A stretch of 64,000 bases of DNA from Prosthecobacter gellanilyticus (GCF_007992435.1 NZ_BKAG01000004.1:62001-126000); one strand, 5' to 3'; counted from the first letter of the stretch, positions 27,421-37,228 are shown. A program made the numbers and translations. The notes: a model not told the origin generated them from the letters alone.

Positions 27421-27726
27421 ATGAAAACGAAGCACATCATTCCCTTGGGTCCTGCATCCGTTTTGCCTGGTGTGATCCTCCTGGAAGAATTTATGGCTCC
27501 TCTCGGGCTCTCCCAGGCGGCTCTTGCGGCCAAAATGCGGGTCGGACGCATGCGTATCAATGAAATCATCCGAGGCCAGCGCGCCATCACGGCGGAAACG
27601 GCGATCCTTCTTGGCGAGGCGCTCGGAACCAGCGCCCGGTTCTGGCTCAACTTGCAGAGCAGTCACGAGCTGGCCAAGGCGGCCATCAAAAGAAAGAACG
27701 CTGCCAAGCATAAGGCGGCAGCTTGA
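27421..27726 (+). CDS. higA: HigA-type XRE antitoxin
   Basis: A 101-residue antitoxin with an XRE helix-turn-helix: PGVILLEEFMAPLGLSQ, AALAAKMRVGRMRINEII and RGQRAITAETAILLGEAL, then the family end GTSARFWLNLQSSHEL. It neutralises HigB and should repress the promoter through the palindrome at 27106-27124. The ATG at 27421 is taken as start; an in-frame codon upstream would overlap higB. The C-terminus is Lys/Ala-rich. Confidence 0.93.
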   Translation: MKTKHIIPLGPASVLPGVILLEEFMAPLGLSQAALAAKMRVGRMRINEIIRGQRAITAETAILLGEALGTSARFWLNLQSSHELAKAAIKRKNAAKHKAAA

Positions 27727-27746
27727 CCGGAACTGTGAGCTAGTCC

Positions 27747-28673
27747 TCACGCCGCATGAGCAGGAAACAAGCTCTTCCATTTCGCTAGCGCTTCGAGGAT
27801 CTGCTCGCGTTTCTGGCTGGGGGCGAGTTCCCAGATGAGGGGGACTTCGGGGCGCACCATCGGCAGCAATTTTTCAAAGGCCACACCACCAGCCGTCAGC
27901 GGCGTGCGGTGATCGCGGATGGGCCACTGTACATCATGCACGTGGCAGCCGATGAGATGCGGGACGATCTCGCTGAGGTAGATCTCATGGTCCAGGAGGG
28001 CGAGGTTGGCCTGGCGCTGCACGTGACCAAAATCATGCCAGGAGCCGATCCAGGGGCAGTCGTGGTATTCCTGCATGAGGATGGCCATCTCACGCTGGTT
28101 CGGGATCTGCTCGTAGTGGCTGCGGGTCTCGATGCCGAGACGGACGCGATACTTTTCGCACTCAGGCAGGAGTTCAGCCAGCGCGGCGCGGATGCGGTCC
28201 ATGTGCTCCTTGCTGGCCTTGTCCCTGGCGGCGACGAGCTGCAGTTTCAGCTCGGTGAACTCCTTGGAGTAGAGACCGCCGTCCTGGACGATCTTTTCCA
28301 ACTGCATCGTGATGGACTTCATGGGCACGCTGCCGACATGCACGACCACGAGATCCGTGCGGAAGCGCGTGGCCATCTCGATCGTCTTTTTGGTTAGGTT
28401 GATGGCTCGTTCCCTTTCCCAGGCCTTGGGCGAGGTGAACTCAAAGGCGTCCGGAGCGTCCATCATGACCTCCACGGGCGCGGGGCAGAAATTGTGCAGG
28501 CTGCTGATCTTGATCTCGCCCGCCTTCACGGCATCCAGCAGGCCGGGGAGCTGGGAGATCTTCGTGCCATGGCTCACCTCGATCCATTCAAAACCCATCT
28601 CACGGGCTTCGCGGGCGATGTCACGCCCTTCCATATGACGAGGGCTGAGCCAGGAAGTGGAAAGTGAGAGCAT
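27747..28673 (-). CDS. Sugar phosphate isomerase/epimerase-like TIM-barrel protein
   Basis: A 308-residue cytoplasmic protein of the xylose-isomerase-like (AP endonuclease 2) TIM-barrel superfamily. Visible marks are MGFEWIEVSHG (early strand), ISSLHNFCPAP, DLVVVHVGSVP, VRLGIETRSHYEQIP, IGSWHDFGHVQ and IGCHVHDVQWP. The Glu/Asp/His set in the strand ends is the usual divalent-metal site. It probably interconverts or cleaves a sugar or sugar acid, in line with the ThuA and sulfatase genes nearby. It is the second gene of an operon, 23 bases after 28697-29608. Confidence 0.83.
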   Translation of the reverse strand: MLSLSTSWLSPRHMEGRDIAREAREMGFEWIEVSHGTKISQLPGLLDAVKAGEIKISSLHNFCPAPVEVMMDAPDAFEFTSPKAWERERAINLTKKTIEMATRFRTDLVVVHVGSVPMKSITMQLEKIVQDGGLYSKEFTELKLQLVAARDKASKEHMDRIRAALAELLPECEKYRVRLGIETRSHYEQIPNQREMAILMQEYHDCPWIGSWHDFGHVQRQANLALLDHEIYLSEIVPHLIGCHVHDVQWPIRDHRTPLTAGGVAFEKLLPMVRPEVPLIWELAPSQKREQILEALAKWKSLFPAHAA

Positions 28674-28696
28674 GGCCTAACGAAAAATGTCTCCAA

Positions 28697-29608
28697 TCAC
28701 TTCTTGCCCGTGTCCTTCACGCTCATTTCCTGCGCCGCAGGCATGGGGAGTGTCCAGGTCGAGGTCTTTGTGGACTTGCCCTCATGGTTCGCCAGTTCGT
28801 AGTGAAACACGCGCTGCCCCTGCTCTCCAGCGCTCCTCGGCTTGGTGAAGAAATCGATCTCCAAGGATCTCGTGACATCCTTTGGCACGTCCAGCGGGGT
28901 CGCGGAGACGGTCACCTGATTGCTGCCATTGCGCAGGCCGCCGAGGATGAAGAATTTTAGCACACCATCTGCGGCAAAGTGGTCGTAGCCGTTCACCTTG
29001 ATCTCCACGTCATAGCCTACTGCCTGCACGGTGCAGCCGGTGATATGGTCTGGCACCGGGCAGATCTCCGGCGTGGCCGGAGGCGTGCCGGGCGGGGTGA
29101 ACTCTGGCAGATCCAGGAAATCGGCAGGCTCATTGCGCAGCAGCTTGGACCGCAGTTCTGGCTGGCTGGCGAGCTGGATCAGCTTGTTGCTGTCAAACTT
29201 CCACACGCCGTTCTGGCGGAAAAATTTTAGCATCAGCAGGTTATGCGGGATCTGCTCCGGCGCCCCGCCCATGTTCACCTGGCCGAAATACAGCAAATGG
29301 GCGGTGTCACCCACGCCCTGGGCCTCCAGCAGGCGAAGGTTCCGCGTGTCAGCAGGGGCCATCATCGTCTCAAAGACTGTCTTCGGGAAGGCCAGCCCCT
29401 GGCTGACGACCGTGTTCCGGGTGATGATCTGCCGGTGCATGGTGATCGCCGAGGCCCAGGCCTTCGCGTCTCGCGCCTCCACGGCAGCCCGCCACTGGGC
29501 GTAGGCCCGCTCCAGCTTCAGGCGGAGGTCCGGCTCCTGGGCAGAGACCAGGGAAGGGGAGAGCACGGAGAGGGCGAGCAGCAGGGAAAAGAGAAGTCTG
29601 GCAGGCAT
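28697..29608 (-). CDS. Hypothetical secreted protein, 303 aa
   Basis: Exported protein with signal peptide MPARLLFSLLLALSVLSPSLVSA. The first half of the mature protein (LKLERAYAQWRAAVEARDAKAW to KFFRQNGVWKFDSNKL) has the helix-then-curved-sheet pattern of an NTF2/SnoaL-like domain, suggesting ligand binding. The second half, after a Pro-rich linker (TPPGTPPATPEICPVP), is a beta domain with two Cys residues that may form a disulfide. I do not recognise a named family. It precedes the TIM-barrel gene in a two-gene operon. Confidence 0.6.
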   Translation of the reverse strand: MPARLLFSLLLALSVLSPSLVSAQEPDLRLKLERAYAQWRAAVEARDAKAWASAITMHRQIITRNTVVSQGLAFPKTVFETMMAPADTRNLRLLEAQGVGDTAHLLYFGQVNMGGAPEQIPHNLLMLKFFRQNGVWKFDSNKLIQLASQPELRSKLLRNEPADFLDLPEFTPPGTPPATPEICPVPDHITGCTVQAVGYDVEIKVNGYDHFAADGVLKFFILGGLRNGSNQVTVSATPLDVPKDVTRSLEIDFFTKPRSAGEQGQRVFHYELANHEGKSTKTSTWTLPMPAAQEMSVKDTGKK

Positions 29609-29673
29609 GGCGGGGAAGCGGATTGTATACGGATTATTTAGGCGGACCGAAGTAAAATATTTGGAGAGTCCCC

Positions 29674-29759
29674 GGTTCTCCGTTCGCGGTTCCCAGTTTT
29701 CAGTGCATAACTACAGGCCTCTCCTCTCAACCGTGAACTCAGAACCCTGAACTGGGAAC
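29674..29759. repeat. Inverted repeat of GGTTCCCAGTT type
   Basis: GTTCCCAGTTTTCAG (29689-29703) is inverted as CTGAACTGGGAAC (29747-29759). A second pair, GGTTCTCCGTTCGCGGTT (29674-29691) against AACCGTGAACTCAGAAC (29729-29745), is a looser inversion, so the block looks like permuted tandem units. It fills most of the spacer before rpmB. Part of a dispersed family by type; other full copies were not seen here. Confidence 0.55.
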
Positions 29760-29856
29760 GTTACTTGTGAACAACCCAAATCCCCGGTTGACGAAGTCTG
29801 AGCGTCGGTTAATCTCGCGACCCTTTTCCCCCCGAACACCCAGCCCCAAGCACCTT

Positions 29857-30120
29857 ATGGCCAAAGTTTGTCAAGTTACCGGAGTCACCGTCACGCGCGG
29901 CCACCACATTCATCGCAGCGGTAAAGCCAAGAAAGAAGGCGGTATCGGTAAGCATATCACGAAGCGCGTGAAGCGCATCATCCTGCCGAACCTTCGCACG
30001 AAGCGTATTTGGGTGCCAGAACTGGCCAAGTTCGTGACCGTGAAGCTCAGCGCACGCGCCCTGAAGACCGTGAACAAGAACGGTGCCTTCAAAGTGCTCA
30101 AGGAAGCCGGCCTGATCTAA
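29857..30120 (+). CDS. rpmB: 50S ribosomal protein L28
   Basis: An 87-residue large-subunit ribosomal protein. The start MAKVCQVTGVTVTRGHHIHR and the central NLRTKRIWVPE are clear L28 features, with the usual basic composition. I chose the ATG at 29857; the in-frame extension upstream is not protein-like. The two-Cys zinc form is not present (only one Cys, in KVCQVTG). It is not next to rpmG, its usual partner in many bacteria. A strong hairpin terminator follows at 30154. Confidence 0.97.
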   Translation: MAKVCQVTGVTVTRGHHIHRSGKAKKEGGIGKHITKRVKRIILPNLRTKRIWVPELAKFVTVKLSARALKTVNKNGAFKVLKEAGLI

Positions 30121-30153
30121 TCAGCCGTCCATTTCATTTTCCCCCAATACCTG

Positions 30154-30178
30154 AAGGCAGGCCGAAAGGCCTGCCTTT
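30154..30178 (+). terminator. Hairpin terminator after rpmB
   Basis: A perfect 10-base stem AAGGCAGGCC-GAAA-GGCCTGCCTT (30154-30177) closed by a stable GNRA tetraloop, 33 bases after the L28 stop. Only three T follow, so ending may rely on stem strength. Confidence 0.8.
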
Positions 30179-30310
30179 GGCGTTTCTTGGCATCCTGGAC
30201 GCGCGAGTTGTTCAGGCAGCAGCCGCCACTTGCCACCCGTTTTCCTCCACCTAAACTGAGTCACCGCTAACAGCCTGCCGGCCAACTCTTCCCCCCAACC
30301 TGATCCGACG

Positions 30311-31429
30311 ATGAACCTGACCCGAACCGCCTACGGCACCTGGAGTGGTGGCCGCTTCATGCATTATGGAGAGCAGCTTTCCGAGGAGCACTACAAGCAG
30401 CTCATGCGCCTCTCTTTTGAGAAAGGCGTGCGCACCTTCGTCACTGCGGACGTCTACGGCGTCGGCCGCGCAGATTCCCTCCTGGGCGAGGCGCTGAAAG
30501 GCATCCCGCGTGAGGAATACAGCCTCGTCGGCATCATCGGCCATGACATCTATGAGGGCATCCGCCAGGGTTCCCGCGGCTATCCTCGTTTTACCGATCC
30601 TGCCCTGCGCGGCCCGGACCAGTATTACGACTACCTCAAGATGGCCGCTGAAAAGAGCCTGGAGCGCTGCCAGACCTCCAAGTTCGACCTCCTCATGCTG
30701 CACAATCCGGACAGCATCGCCTACACCAGCGAGAAGGTGTGGGATGCCTTCACCGCTCTCAAGGATCAGGGCCTCACCGACCGCCTCGGCATCGCCCCCG
30801 GCCCGGCGAACGGTTTCACCCTCGACATGATCGAATGCTTCGAGCGCTTCGGCGACCGCATGGACTGGGCGATGATCATCCTGAACCCTTTCGAGCCCTG
30901 GCCCGGCCAGCACGTGCTCGCCGCTGCCGAGAAAAACAAGGTCGATATCATGGCCCGCGTCGTCGACTACGGCGGCCTCTTCCATGACGACGTGAAACCC
31001 GGCCACAAGTTCCGTGACGGCGACCACCGCACCCACCGCCCCGCCGGCTGGATCGACCATGCCGTGGAGAAGCTCGAGAAGGTGCGCCCCATCGCTGAAA
31101 AGCACGGCCTTACCATGCTGCAGTTCGCCTGCCTCTGGACCCTCGGAAACACCGCCGTGAAGAGCGTCGTCCCGACCCTGATCCAGGAGCACGGTGAAGA
31201 CTCCCGCAGCATCGAGAGCAAGCTGGACGAGCTCGCCGCGCTGCCCGAGCAATGCCTAACCAAGGATGAGATCGAAACCATCCGCCAGATCGGTGACAAC
31301 ACCGGCTGCATGACCCTGAAAGGCGCCAGCGCCCGCCACGCCGGCCAGGAACCCCGCCCCGACGAATGGCCCATGCGCGACGACCTCCTCGACCTGGCCA
31401 AGCGCTGGGATCTGGCGCTGTCTTGGTAA
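30311..31429 (+). CDS. Aldo/keto reductase family protein
   Basis: A 372-residue TIM-barrel NAD(P)H oxidoreductase. The order of AKR elements is seen: LSFEKGVRTFVTADVYGVGRADSLLG (Asp and catalytic-type Tyr in TADVYG), KFDLLMLHNPDS (the LHxPD strand), LKDQGLTDRLGIAPG, DWAMIILNPFEPW, and late LQFACLWTLGNTAVKSVVP. It reduces or oxidises a sugar, aldehyde or keto compound; the substrate cannot be read. It resembles the AKR proteins frequent in sugar loci of planctomycetes and verrucomicrobia. Single gene with its own terminator at 31461. Confidence 0.85.
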   Translation: MNLTRTAYGTWSGGRFMHYGEQLSEEHYKQLMRLSFEKGVRTFVTADVYGVGRADSLLGEALKGIPREEYSLVGIIGHDIYEGIRQGSRGYPRFTDPALRGPDQYYDYLKMAAEKSLERCQTSKFDLLMLHNPDSIAYTSEKVWDAFTALKDQGLTDRLGIAPGPANGFTLDMIECFERFGDRMDWAMIILNPFEPWPGQHVLAAAEKNKVDIMARVVDYGGLFHDDVKPGHKFRDGDHRTHRPAGWIDHAVEKLEKVRPIAEKHGLTMLQFACLWTLGNTAVKSVVPTLIQEHGEDSRSIESKLDELAALPEQCLTKDEIETIRQIGDNTGCMTLKGASARHAGQEPRPDEWPMRDDLLDLAKRWDLALSW

Positions 31430-31460
31430 GTTCAGGCTCTTGATTCAAACATCCATCTCG

Positions 31461-31490
31461 AAGCGGCAGGCATCAGCCTGCCGCTTTTTT
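31461..31490 (+). terminator. Intrinsic terminator after the aldo/keto reductase
   Basis: A perfect 11-base stem AAGCGGCAGGC-ATCA-GCCTGCCGCTT followed by TTTT and ATT. It also lies just past the end of the convergent giant gene, and its left side carries AA, so it probably works mainly on the plus strand. Confidence 0.92.
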
Positions 31491-31508
31491 ATTCTCATCT
31501 CCGGAGAT

Positions 31509-34500
31509 TTACGGATCAAACCGAACCGCGCCGGAGATCGTTTCATTGGTTAGGTCAGTCGGCAGGGCTGGCACGAGGGCATGTCCTGCACCCAGCCTGC
31601 CGCCAGTTCCGTGTGGCTGGCGCAGCACGCCAGTGAAGGGCACCGTCCGTTTCTTACCGGCATCCAGCAGTTCAAAGCTGCCGGCGAAAGCTCCCGTGGC
31701 AGGAGTGATGGTAGCTGTCCATTTCGTGCTGTTCGTGGCCTGTGTCACCACCAGTTTGTTGGCTGCGTTGAGCGTCACTTCCACCGGCAGGTTGCCGACC
31801 GCAGCGCTGCCAAAGCCGCCGTGAGAAACGTCCAAGGTTGGGGTTCCAGAGAGTCCCAGCAACGAGGCGAGAGTCTCTGTCTTGGTGGGCGGAATCCATG
31901 GATCCACCGTCATTCGTGTGAGCACGGGGCCGAAGTCATCGCGGTAAGATTTGTCCGTGGCGCGGCCTGTCTTGGCCCAGGCGAAATCACAACCTGCGGA
32001 AGCCGGGATGTAGCGCTGCGAGAGCGGCCCCGGATGATTTTCAAAATCCAGCCAGCCTGCGAGGTAACTGCCTGCCCGCGCATAGGGCTGGGCAAAGAGC
32101 TGGTATCCAAGCTCCACATACCCGTTCGGTTGAAGAGATGCCGTGAGCGTGGTGCCGTCCGCCAGACGACCAGCGACTTTCAGGACCAGTTTGCTGTCAA
32201 TGGTGACCGTGGCGTGGCCGGAGCCTGCGGGAACGTCTGAGCCTGCAGGCAATGCCGTAGCCAGGATCATCGTGTAGGCACCGATGTCGTAGAGCGTCCT
32301 TCCGGCAGGTGGAGTGTAGATCTTTTTGCCATCATGCGTCTCCGCTGTCAGCACATCGTTGATGCGCATTTGAGACTGGAAATCCATGCCGAAGGGCAGG
32401 TCAAAGGTGACTGCATAAGTCTTGCCGTTTTTGGTGACGGGCTTGATGGCACCGGTCGCCTTCTCCTCTCCGCTGTTCACCATCAGCGTGCCGTTGAAGG
32501 ACATGGGGGCGGCCTCTCCGGGCACCGTGAGCTTGCCGCTCAGCGCAGTGCTGCTGGCTGTCACGGTGAACTCCACTTTAGCCGCAGGGAGAGTGTCCGT
32601 GCCCGTCAGCAGGGCCTCATAGGCACCTGCAAAGGTTTCCACCAGCATCTGACCATTGGCATACACCGGCACATAGTTGAGCATCACCGCCCCTGAAGCT
32701 GTGATGGGATACAAACCGCCTGCGCTGGCGGGAGTGGCCGTGGTTTTCAGGATCGGACGCTTCGCACCGGTCGCAGCGAACACCGAGCTCTCGGTGTCAT
32801 TGCCTGCAAAGCCAGAATAGTTGACGGTCAGCGCAGGATTCGCCTGGCCGATGAAGCGGCGATGACTGTCTGTGGCCACTAGCAGCGGCGCCTTGGCGAT
32901 TACCAGACTGCCGGCGAGCGTTTTGCCATCAACCACGACTTTGACCGGGTAGCTGCCTGCATTCACCGGCGGCGAGTTTGTGGCTGCCTTGTTGATCGTA
33001 TAGGTGATGACTGGCGCACTGCTCGCACCGATCACGCTCACGCTCCGTGGCAAGCCATTGTAGGTCTGGTTGAGATCCACGAGCATAGGCGCAGTAGGAA
33101 CTGGCTTGATGACGATCGCCTTCGTGAGGGTTGGAGCTTCCCTGTAGCCGCTGTTCCCGGTCTGGCTTGCACTGATCTTGACAGAGCCAGTCCCCGTCAG
33201 CGTCAGCACGTTGCCGCTTTGAAGCGTGGCCGGGCCGGAGACGATGGAGAACGTCACAGGCAGTCCTGAGCTCGCGCTCGCGGAGAGGGACAGCGGTCCC
33301 TGGTTAACAAAAAGCGTGGCAGGCGGGTTGAAGGTCACCGTCTGGGCTGAGCGTGTCCCCATGTAGCCTGAACCCCAGACTTCAAAGCTGTAGCTCTGTT
33401 CATCGGGATCATTGGTGGTGAAACTCACCGTGGCGCGTTGCACGCCAACGTCAGGAAGATACCAAATTTCAAAGGTGGTGCCGGATCCGGGCATCACGGT
33501 GGAGGACGGGTCCTTGTGAAGCCTGAAATGCGCCGCCTGAGAACCGGTGATGGTCAGATTGCTGATTTCAAGGTTGCTCGACCCCACGTTGCTGATGACA
33601 AAGGTGTGCTCCACCGGCCCGGCTCCCCAAACCGCTCTGCCAAAGTCAGTGCCATTCGCCAGTGAAGGAGTGGCATCACCGTTGGAAATGAAAACGGAGT
33701 TTCCTCTCACTTCGACGTCCGCCTCCACACCGTTGCCTTGGAGGTTGAAATTGAAAGCGCCTTCGTCTGCGTCGTTGGAAGTAAATCTCAGTGTCGCATT
33801 TCGCAGCCCAATTCCGCTGGGGCTGAAAGTCACCCTCAGCAGCGTGATGTCCCCGCCAGCCAGCGATGTGGCAGGCAGCTGAGACAGCGTGAAATCACCC
33901 GCATGGACTCCGGAGACCACGAAGTCGTTGAGGGTGAGCGAAACTGTGCCCATGTTTTGCAGCACAAACGTGCGGGTCAGGCTGCCAAACACCGTCGAGA
34001 CATCGCCAAACTGAGTATGGTCCGCCAGTGACGGCGTGGTGTCACCATCGGTGATTTGGACATCATTGCCAGAGAGGGCCAGTTCGAGTGACAAAGGGGT
34101 GTTGTATGCATAGGCGGCGCCTGCGTCGGCGGCCAGTTCATCGGGCATGCCATTGATGCTGGTCGTGCTGCTGTCTTCGGACTGAGCGCCAATCAGGACG
34201 TGCTCCCCGGACACAGCAACCGAGCCTACGGGCTGTGTCTCCGCACCGCCGAAGTAGTCGCCAGCTCCCGTATTATGAGATTTAACATAGGCTTGCTGGG
34301 CCCAGGTGGTTCCCGTGCGTTTGAAGATGTAGGCCGCTCCAGAGTTTGCCGCGCCTTCGTAGTTTTCAAAGCCATTCACCCCGATGTTGATGTTGTCTTC
34401 ACCTCCTGCCCCGACCACGGCGGTGTCTCCGGAAACAGCCACTCTGCCAAACTTGTCATCATATCCGGTGTTGCTGGCTTTGAGATAGGCCTGCTGGCTC

Positions 34501-37031
34501 CAAAGGCCAGCCTGCCGGGTGAAAATGTAGGCCGCTCCGGCACCCGGGGTATTGTCGTTTGGCGTGCTGTTTACGCCTTTGGTGCTGCTTCCCTCATTGG
34601 GAGCTCCCACGATCAAGGTGCTTCCAGACATGGCCACCGAGGAACCGAATCCATCTACGGACTCCCGGTTGCTCGCTTTGATATAGGCCTCCTGGGACCA
34701 CGTTCCTGAGGTTCCTCGCTTGAAAACATAGACGGCACCAGAATCACCCTCTGAAGCATACATCGCCACACCATTCACTCCGGTCGCATCGCTGTCGTCA
34801 TAAGGCACTCCCATGACCGCAGTGTCACCGGAAATGGCCACGCTGCTGCCCGCGAAGTCATTCGTGCGCGGGAAACTGGCTTTCAGGTAGGCTTCCTGAA
34901 TCCATGTTCCACCGCTACGCGTGAAAATATAGGCCGCGCCTGAGGAGGCCGCTCCCTCATTGGGAGCACTGTTTACACCGGAAGTGCTGCTGTCCTCCCC
35001 ATAGGCTCCCACGATCACAGAGTCTCCGGAGATGGCCACATCACTGCCGAAGCGATCAGTAGTGCCGCTATTGCTGGCCTTGAGGTACGCCTGCTGAGTC
35101 CATATCCCGTCTTGGCGTGCGAAGATATAGGCCGCTCCGGCACCTGGGGCATTGTCGTTAGGCAAACTGTTCACACCTGTGCTGCTGCTTCGCTCATCAG
35201 GGGCACCGATGATGATCGTATTTCCAGAGATGGCCACGGAGGCACCGAACCAATCATGAACCCCAGGGTTGCTGGCCTTCAGGTAAGCCTGTTGTGTCCA
35301 GACGCCATCGGCGCGCACAAACACATAGGCAGCCCCTGCAGCGGTAGCTCCTTCATCCGGCGTGCTGTTCACACCTGCGCTGCTGCTGTCTTCAAGTTTT
35401 GCTCCCACCACCACGGTATCTCCGGACACTGATACGGAGCCGCCGAACCAGTCTCCAGCCTCTGTGTTACTGCCCTTGAAGAAGGCCTTTTGGGCGATTG
35501 CGAGCGCCGCCTCGTTTACATCTGTGACGGTAATCGTGAACTTCTTCTCAAACGCGAGGGGAGGATTGGCATTGTCCTCCACACGCATGCGGATGCTGTA
35601 GCTGTTCTGGGTTTCAAAGTCTGTTGCCACTCTTGCCAGCAGACGGTTGCCGGAAATGGCAAAGGCGGAATTACCCTCGTCGCCAGCCCCCGCGACCAGG
35701 CTGAAGACATGGCTTTGTCCGGCGTCGGGATCCGTAGCCGCGAATTGGCCCACAAGGGTGCCTGGGAAGTTGGCCTCTGCGATGCTGCTGTTGCCTAGCG
35801 TGATGTTCGTGGGAGCCAGATTGGTGCCCGTGCCCTGAATGCTGAAGGTGAAAGGGTTCTCATCATAGTCATTGTTGCCAATGGTCACGATCGCGCTGCG
35901 TGTGCCAACGATCGTAGGTTTGAACTGGATTCCAAGCCCGTAGATGACTGTATCGAGGGAGGAAATCGGGCTGCTAGGCATTTGGGTGATGCTGAAATCA
36001 CCCGCGTGAGCCCCTGTTATAGTGATGTCGCTTAGCGTGAGCGGTTGACTGCCATAGTTGCGAATTAAATACCCGCGGACAGAAGAACCTGTGATGACCA
36101 CGTTCCCAAAGTCTGTGTTGTCGAACGTATATGGAGTGCTGTCTCCGTTCACGATATCCCGCAAATCACCGGTGACGCCAATCTCGGCACCCGAGGCGAT
36201 GGCTTGGATATTGAACATGTAGCCGGGGGTGTTGACGCCGTTCGTCGTGATCGTGACGGTGGCTGAAGCAACCATGGATCTGGTGGACGTGAACGTCAGG
36301 TCGAACGTGGTGCTTCCTCCAGGCGGCACCAAGCTGGCTGGAGCCCGGGATAGGGAGAAGACGCTGGCGTTTCCCGAAGTGAAAAGCACGCTGGCGACCG
36401 TGAGATCCGACTCACCGATGTTCTGGAGAGTGAAGGTGCGGGTGATGCTGCCTACCCCCACAGCAGTGCTGCCAAAATTTGTATGGTCTTCAGGCCTTGG
36501 AGTATAATCCCAGTGGATGATGTTCTGTCCGTTACCTGAAAGCAAAGGCTCAGGGCCGGTGCTCCGTGCTCTGATGGCAAAGCTGAAGGCAGCCTCATCG
36601 ACGTCATTGCTGCTGAAGCTTACCGTGGCAGTGCGCAAACCTAGCAGGCCAGGCTGGCAGGAGATCTGAAATATGGTGCTCTCCCCGGGCAGCACGGAAG
36701 GCGCTGGCTGCTGGGACACGGTGAATTCACTCGCTGGCACGCCTCCGGTCACTTTCACCGACCCTGGCTGTAGTGTGGCCGTGCCATCGTTATGAATGGT
36801 GAAGGTTCGGATCACGCTTGCTGCCTCGGCCGGGACGTCCCCAAAGTCTGTGTGATCGTCCACCGTCGGGACCATGTCACCGTTCACAATGCTGATGCCA
36901 TTTCCGGTCACAGAGATTTCGGGCTCCAGCGCCACTGCTTCCGCAATGCCTGACATACAGAGAAGACCCACTAGAAGCCGGCGGAGCGCAACTGAGGCGA
37001 GGGAATAAACACAATAACGGAAGTGAGGCAT
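31509..37031 (-). CDS. Giant secreted choice-of-anchor-D / cadherin-like / FG-GAP / MBG protein
   Basis: A 1840-residue exported protein; I chose the ATG at 37031 (MPHFRYCVYSLASVALRR), giving a signal that ends about GIAEAVA. Order of parts: three choice-of-anchor-D Ig-like repeats (each about 115 residues, with DHTDFGDV-type motif); a cadherin-like repeat (about 400-505, FAATDPDAG, ITVTDVNEA); seven FG-GAP blades (about 510-1005, each with VSGDTVVVGA and GAAYVF), enough for one closed integrin-like propeller; two more anchor-D repeats; an Ig-like segment; MBG/YDG-type repeats (about 1325-1470); and a conserved about 365-residue C-terminal beta region ending ETISGAVRFDP. No enzymatic motif is seen. 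Probably a surface or adhesion protein. Paralogue of 39494-44293. Confidence 0.87.
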   Translation of the reverse strand: MPHFRYCVYSLASVALRRLLVGLLCMSGIAEAVALEPEISVTGNGISIVNGDMVPTVDDHTDFGDVPAEAASVIRTFTIHNDGTATLQPGSVKVTGGVPASEFTVSQQPAPSVLPGESTIFQISCQPGLLGLRTATVSFSSNDVDEAAFSFAIRARSTGPEPLLSGNGQNIIHWDYTPRPEDHTNFGSTAVGVGSITRTFTLQNIGESDLTVASVLFTSGNASVFSLSRAPASLVPPGGSTTFDLTFTSTRSMVASATVTITTNGVNTPGYMFNIQAIASGAEIGVTGDLRDIVNGDSTPYTFDNTDFGNVVITGSSVRGYLIRNYGSQPLTLSDITITGAHAGDFSITQMPSSPISSLDTVIYGLGIQFKPTIVGTRSAIVTIGNNDYDENPFTFSIQGTGTNLAPTNITLGNSSIAEANFPGTLVGQFAATDPDAGQSHVFSLVAGAGDEGNSAFAISGNRLLARVATDFETQNSYSIRMRVEDNANPPLAFEKKFTITVTDVNEAALAIAQKAFFKGSNTEAGDWFGGSVSVSGDTVVVGAKLEDSSSAGVNSTPDEGATAAGAAYVFVRADGVWTQQAYLKASNPGVHDWFGASVAISGNTIIIGAPDERSSSTGVNSLPNDNAPGAGAAYIFARQDGIWTQQAYLKASNSGTTDRFGSDVAISGDSVIVGAYGEDSSTSGVNSAPNEGAASSGAAYIFTRSGGTWIQEAYLKASFPRTNDFAGSSVAISGDTAVMGVPYDDSDATGVNGVAMYASEGDSGAVYVFKRGTSGTWSQEAYIKASNRESVDGFGSSVAMSGSTLIVGAPNEGSSTKGVNSTPNDNTPGAGAAYIFTRQAGLWSQQAYLKASNTGYDDKFGRVAVSGDTAVVGAGGEDNINIGVNGFENYEGAANSGAAYIFKRTGTTWAQQAYVKSHNTGAGDYFGGAETQPVGSVAVSGEHVLIGAQSEDSSTTSINGMPDELAADAGAAYAYNTPLSLELALSGNDVQITDGDTTPSLADHTQFGDVSTVFGSLTRTFVLQNMGTVSLTLNDFVVSGVHAGDFTLSQLPATSLAGGDITLLRVTFSPSGIGLRNATLRFTSNDADEGAFNFNLQGNGVEADVEVRGNSVFISNGDATPSLANGTDFGRAVWGAGPVEHTFVISNVGSSNLEISNLTITGSQAAHFRLHKDPSSTVMPGSGTTFEIWYLPDVGVQRATVSFTTNDPDEQSYSFEVWGSGYMGTRSAQTVTFNPPATLFVNQGPLSLSASASSGLPVTFSIVSGPATLQSGNVLTLTGTGSVKISASQTGNSGYREAPTLTKAIVIKPVPTAPMLVDLNQTYNGLPRSVSVIGASSAPVITYTINKAATNSPPVNAGSYPVKVVVDGKTLAGSLVIAKAPLLVATDSHRRFIGQANPALTVNYSGFAGNDTESSVFAATGAKRPILKTTATPASAGGLYPITASGAVMLNYVPVYANGQMLVETFAGAYEALLTGTDTLPAAKVEFTVTASSTALSGKLTVPGEAAPMSFNGTLMVNSGEEKATGAIKPVTKNGKTYAVTFDLPFGMDFQSQMRINDVLTAETHDGKKIYTPPAGRTLYDIGAYTMILATALPAGSDVPAGSGHATVTIDSKLVLKVAGRLADGTTLTASLQPNGYVELGYQLFAQPYARAGSYLAGWLDFENHPGPLSQRYIPASAGCDFAWAKTGRATDKSYRDDFGPVLTRMTVDPWIPPTKTETLASLLGLSGTPTLDVSHGGFGSAAVGNLPVEVTLNAANKLVVTQATNSTKWTATITPATGAFAGSFELLDAGKKRTVPFTGVLRQPHGTGGRLGAGHALVPALPTDLTNETISGAVRFDP

Positions 37032-37228
37032 GAAAGTCTTTTGATGTCTGTCGATGAGGGCTCCACTGGCAAAAGCCAAGGAACCTGTTTCCTAGGTTCG
37101 GACAGCATAATGATGCAACACGGGCGTGCCCTTGGCGATCGGATTGCAATACATAGTCCATACCAGATCTGGCAACAAGGTCAAACCTCGACCCAAGGCG
37201 CTGCCGACTCGCACGTTGAAGCTCCTGA

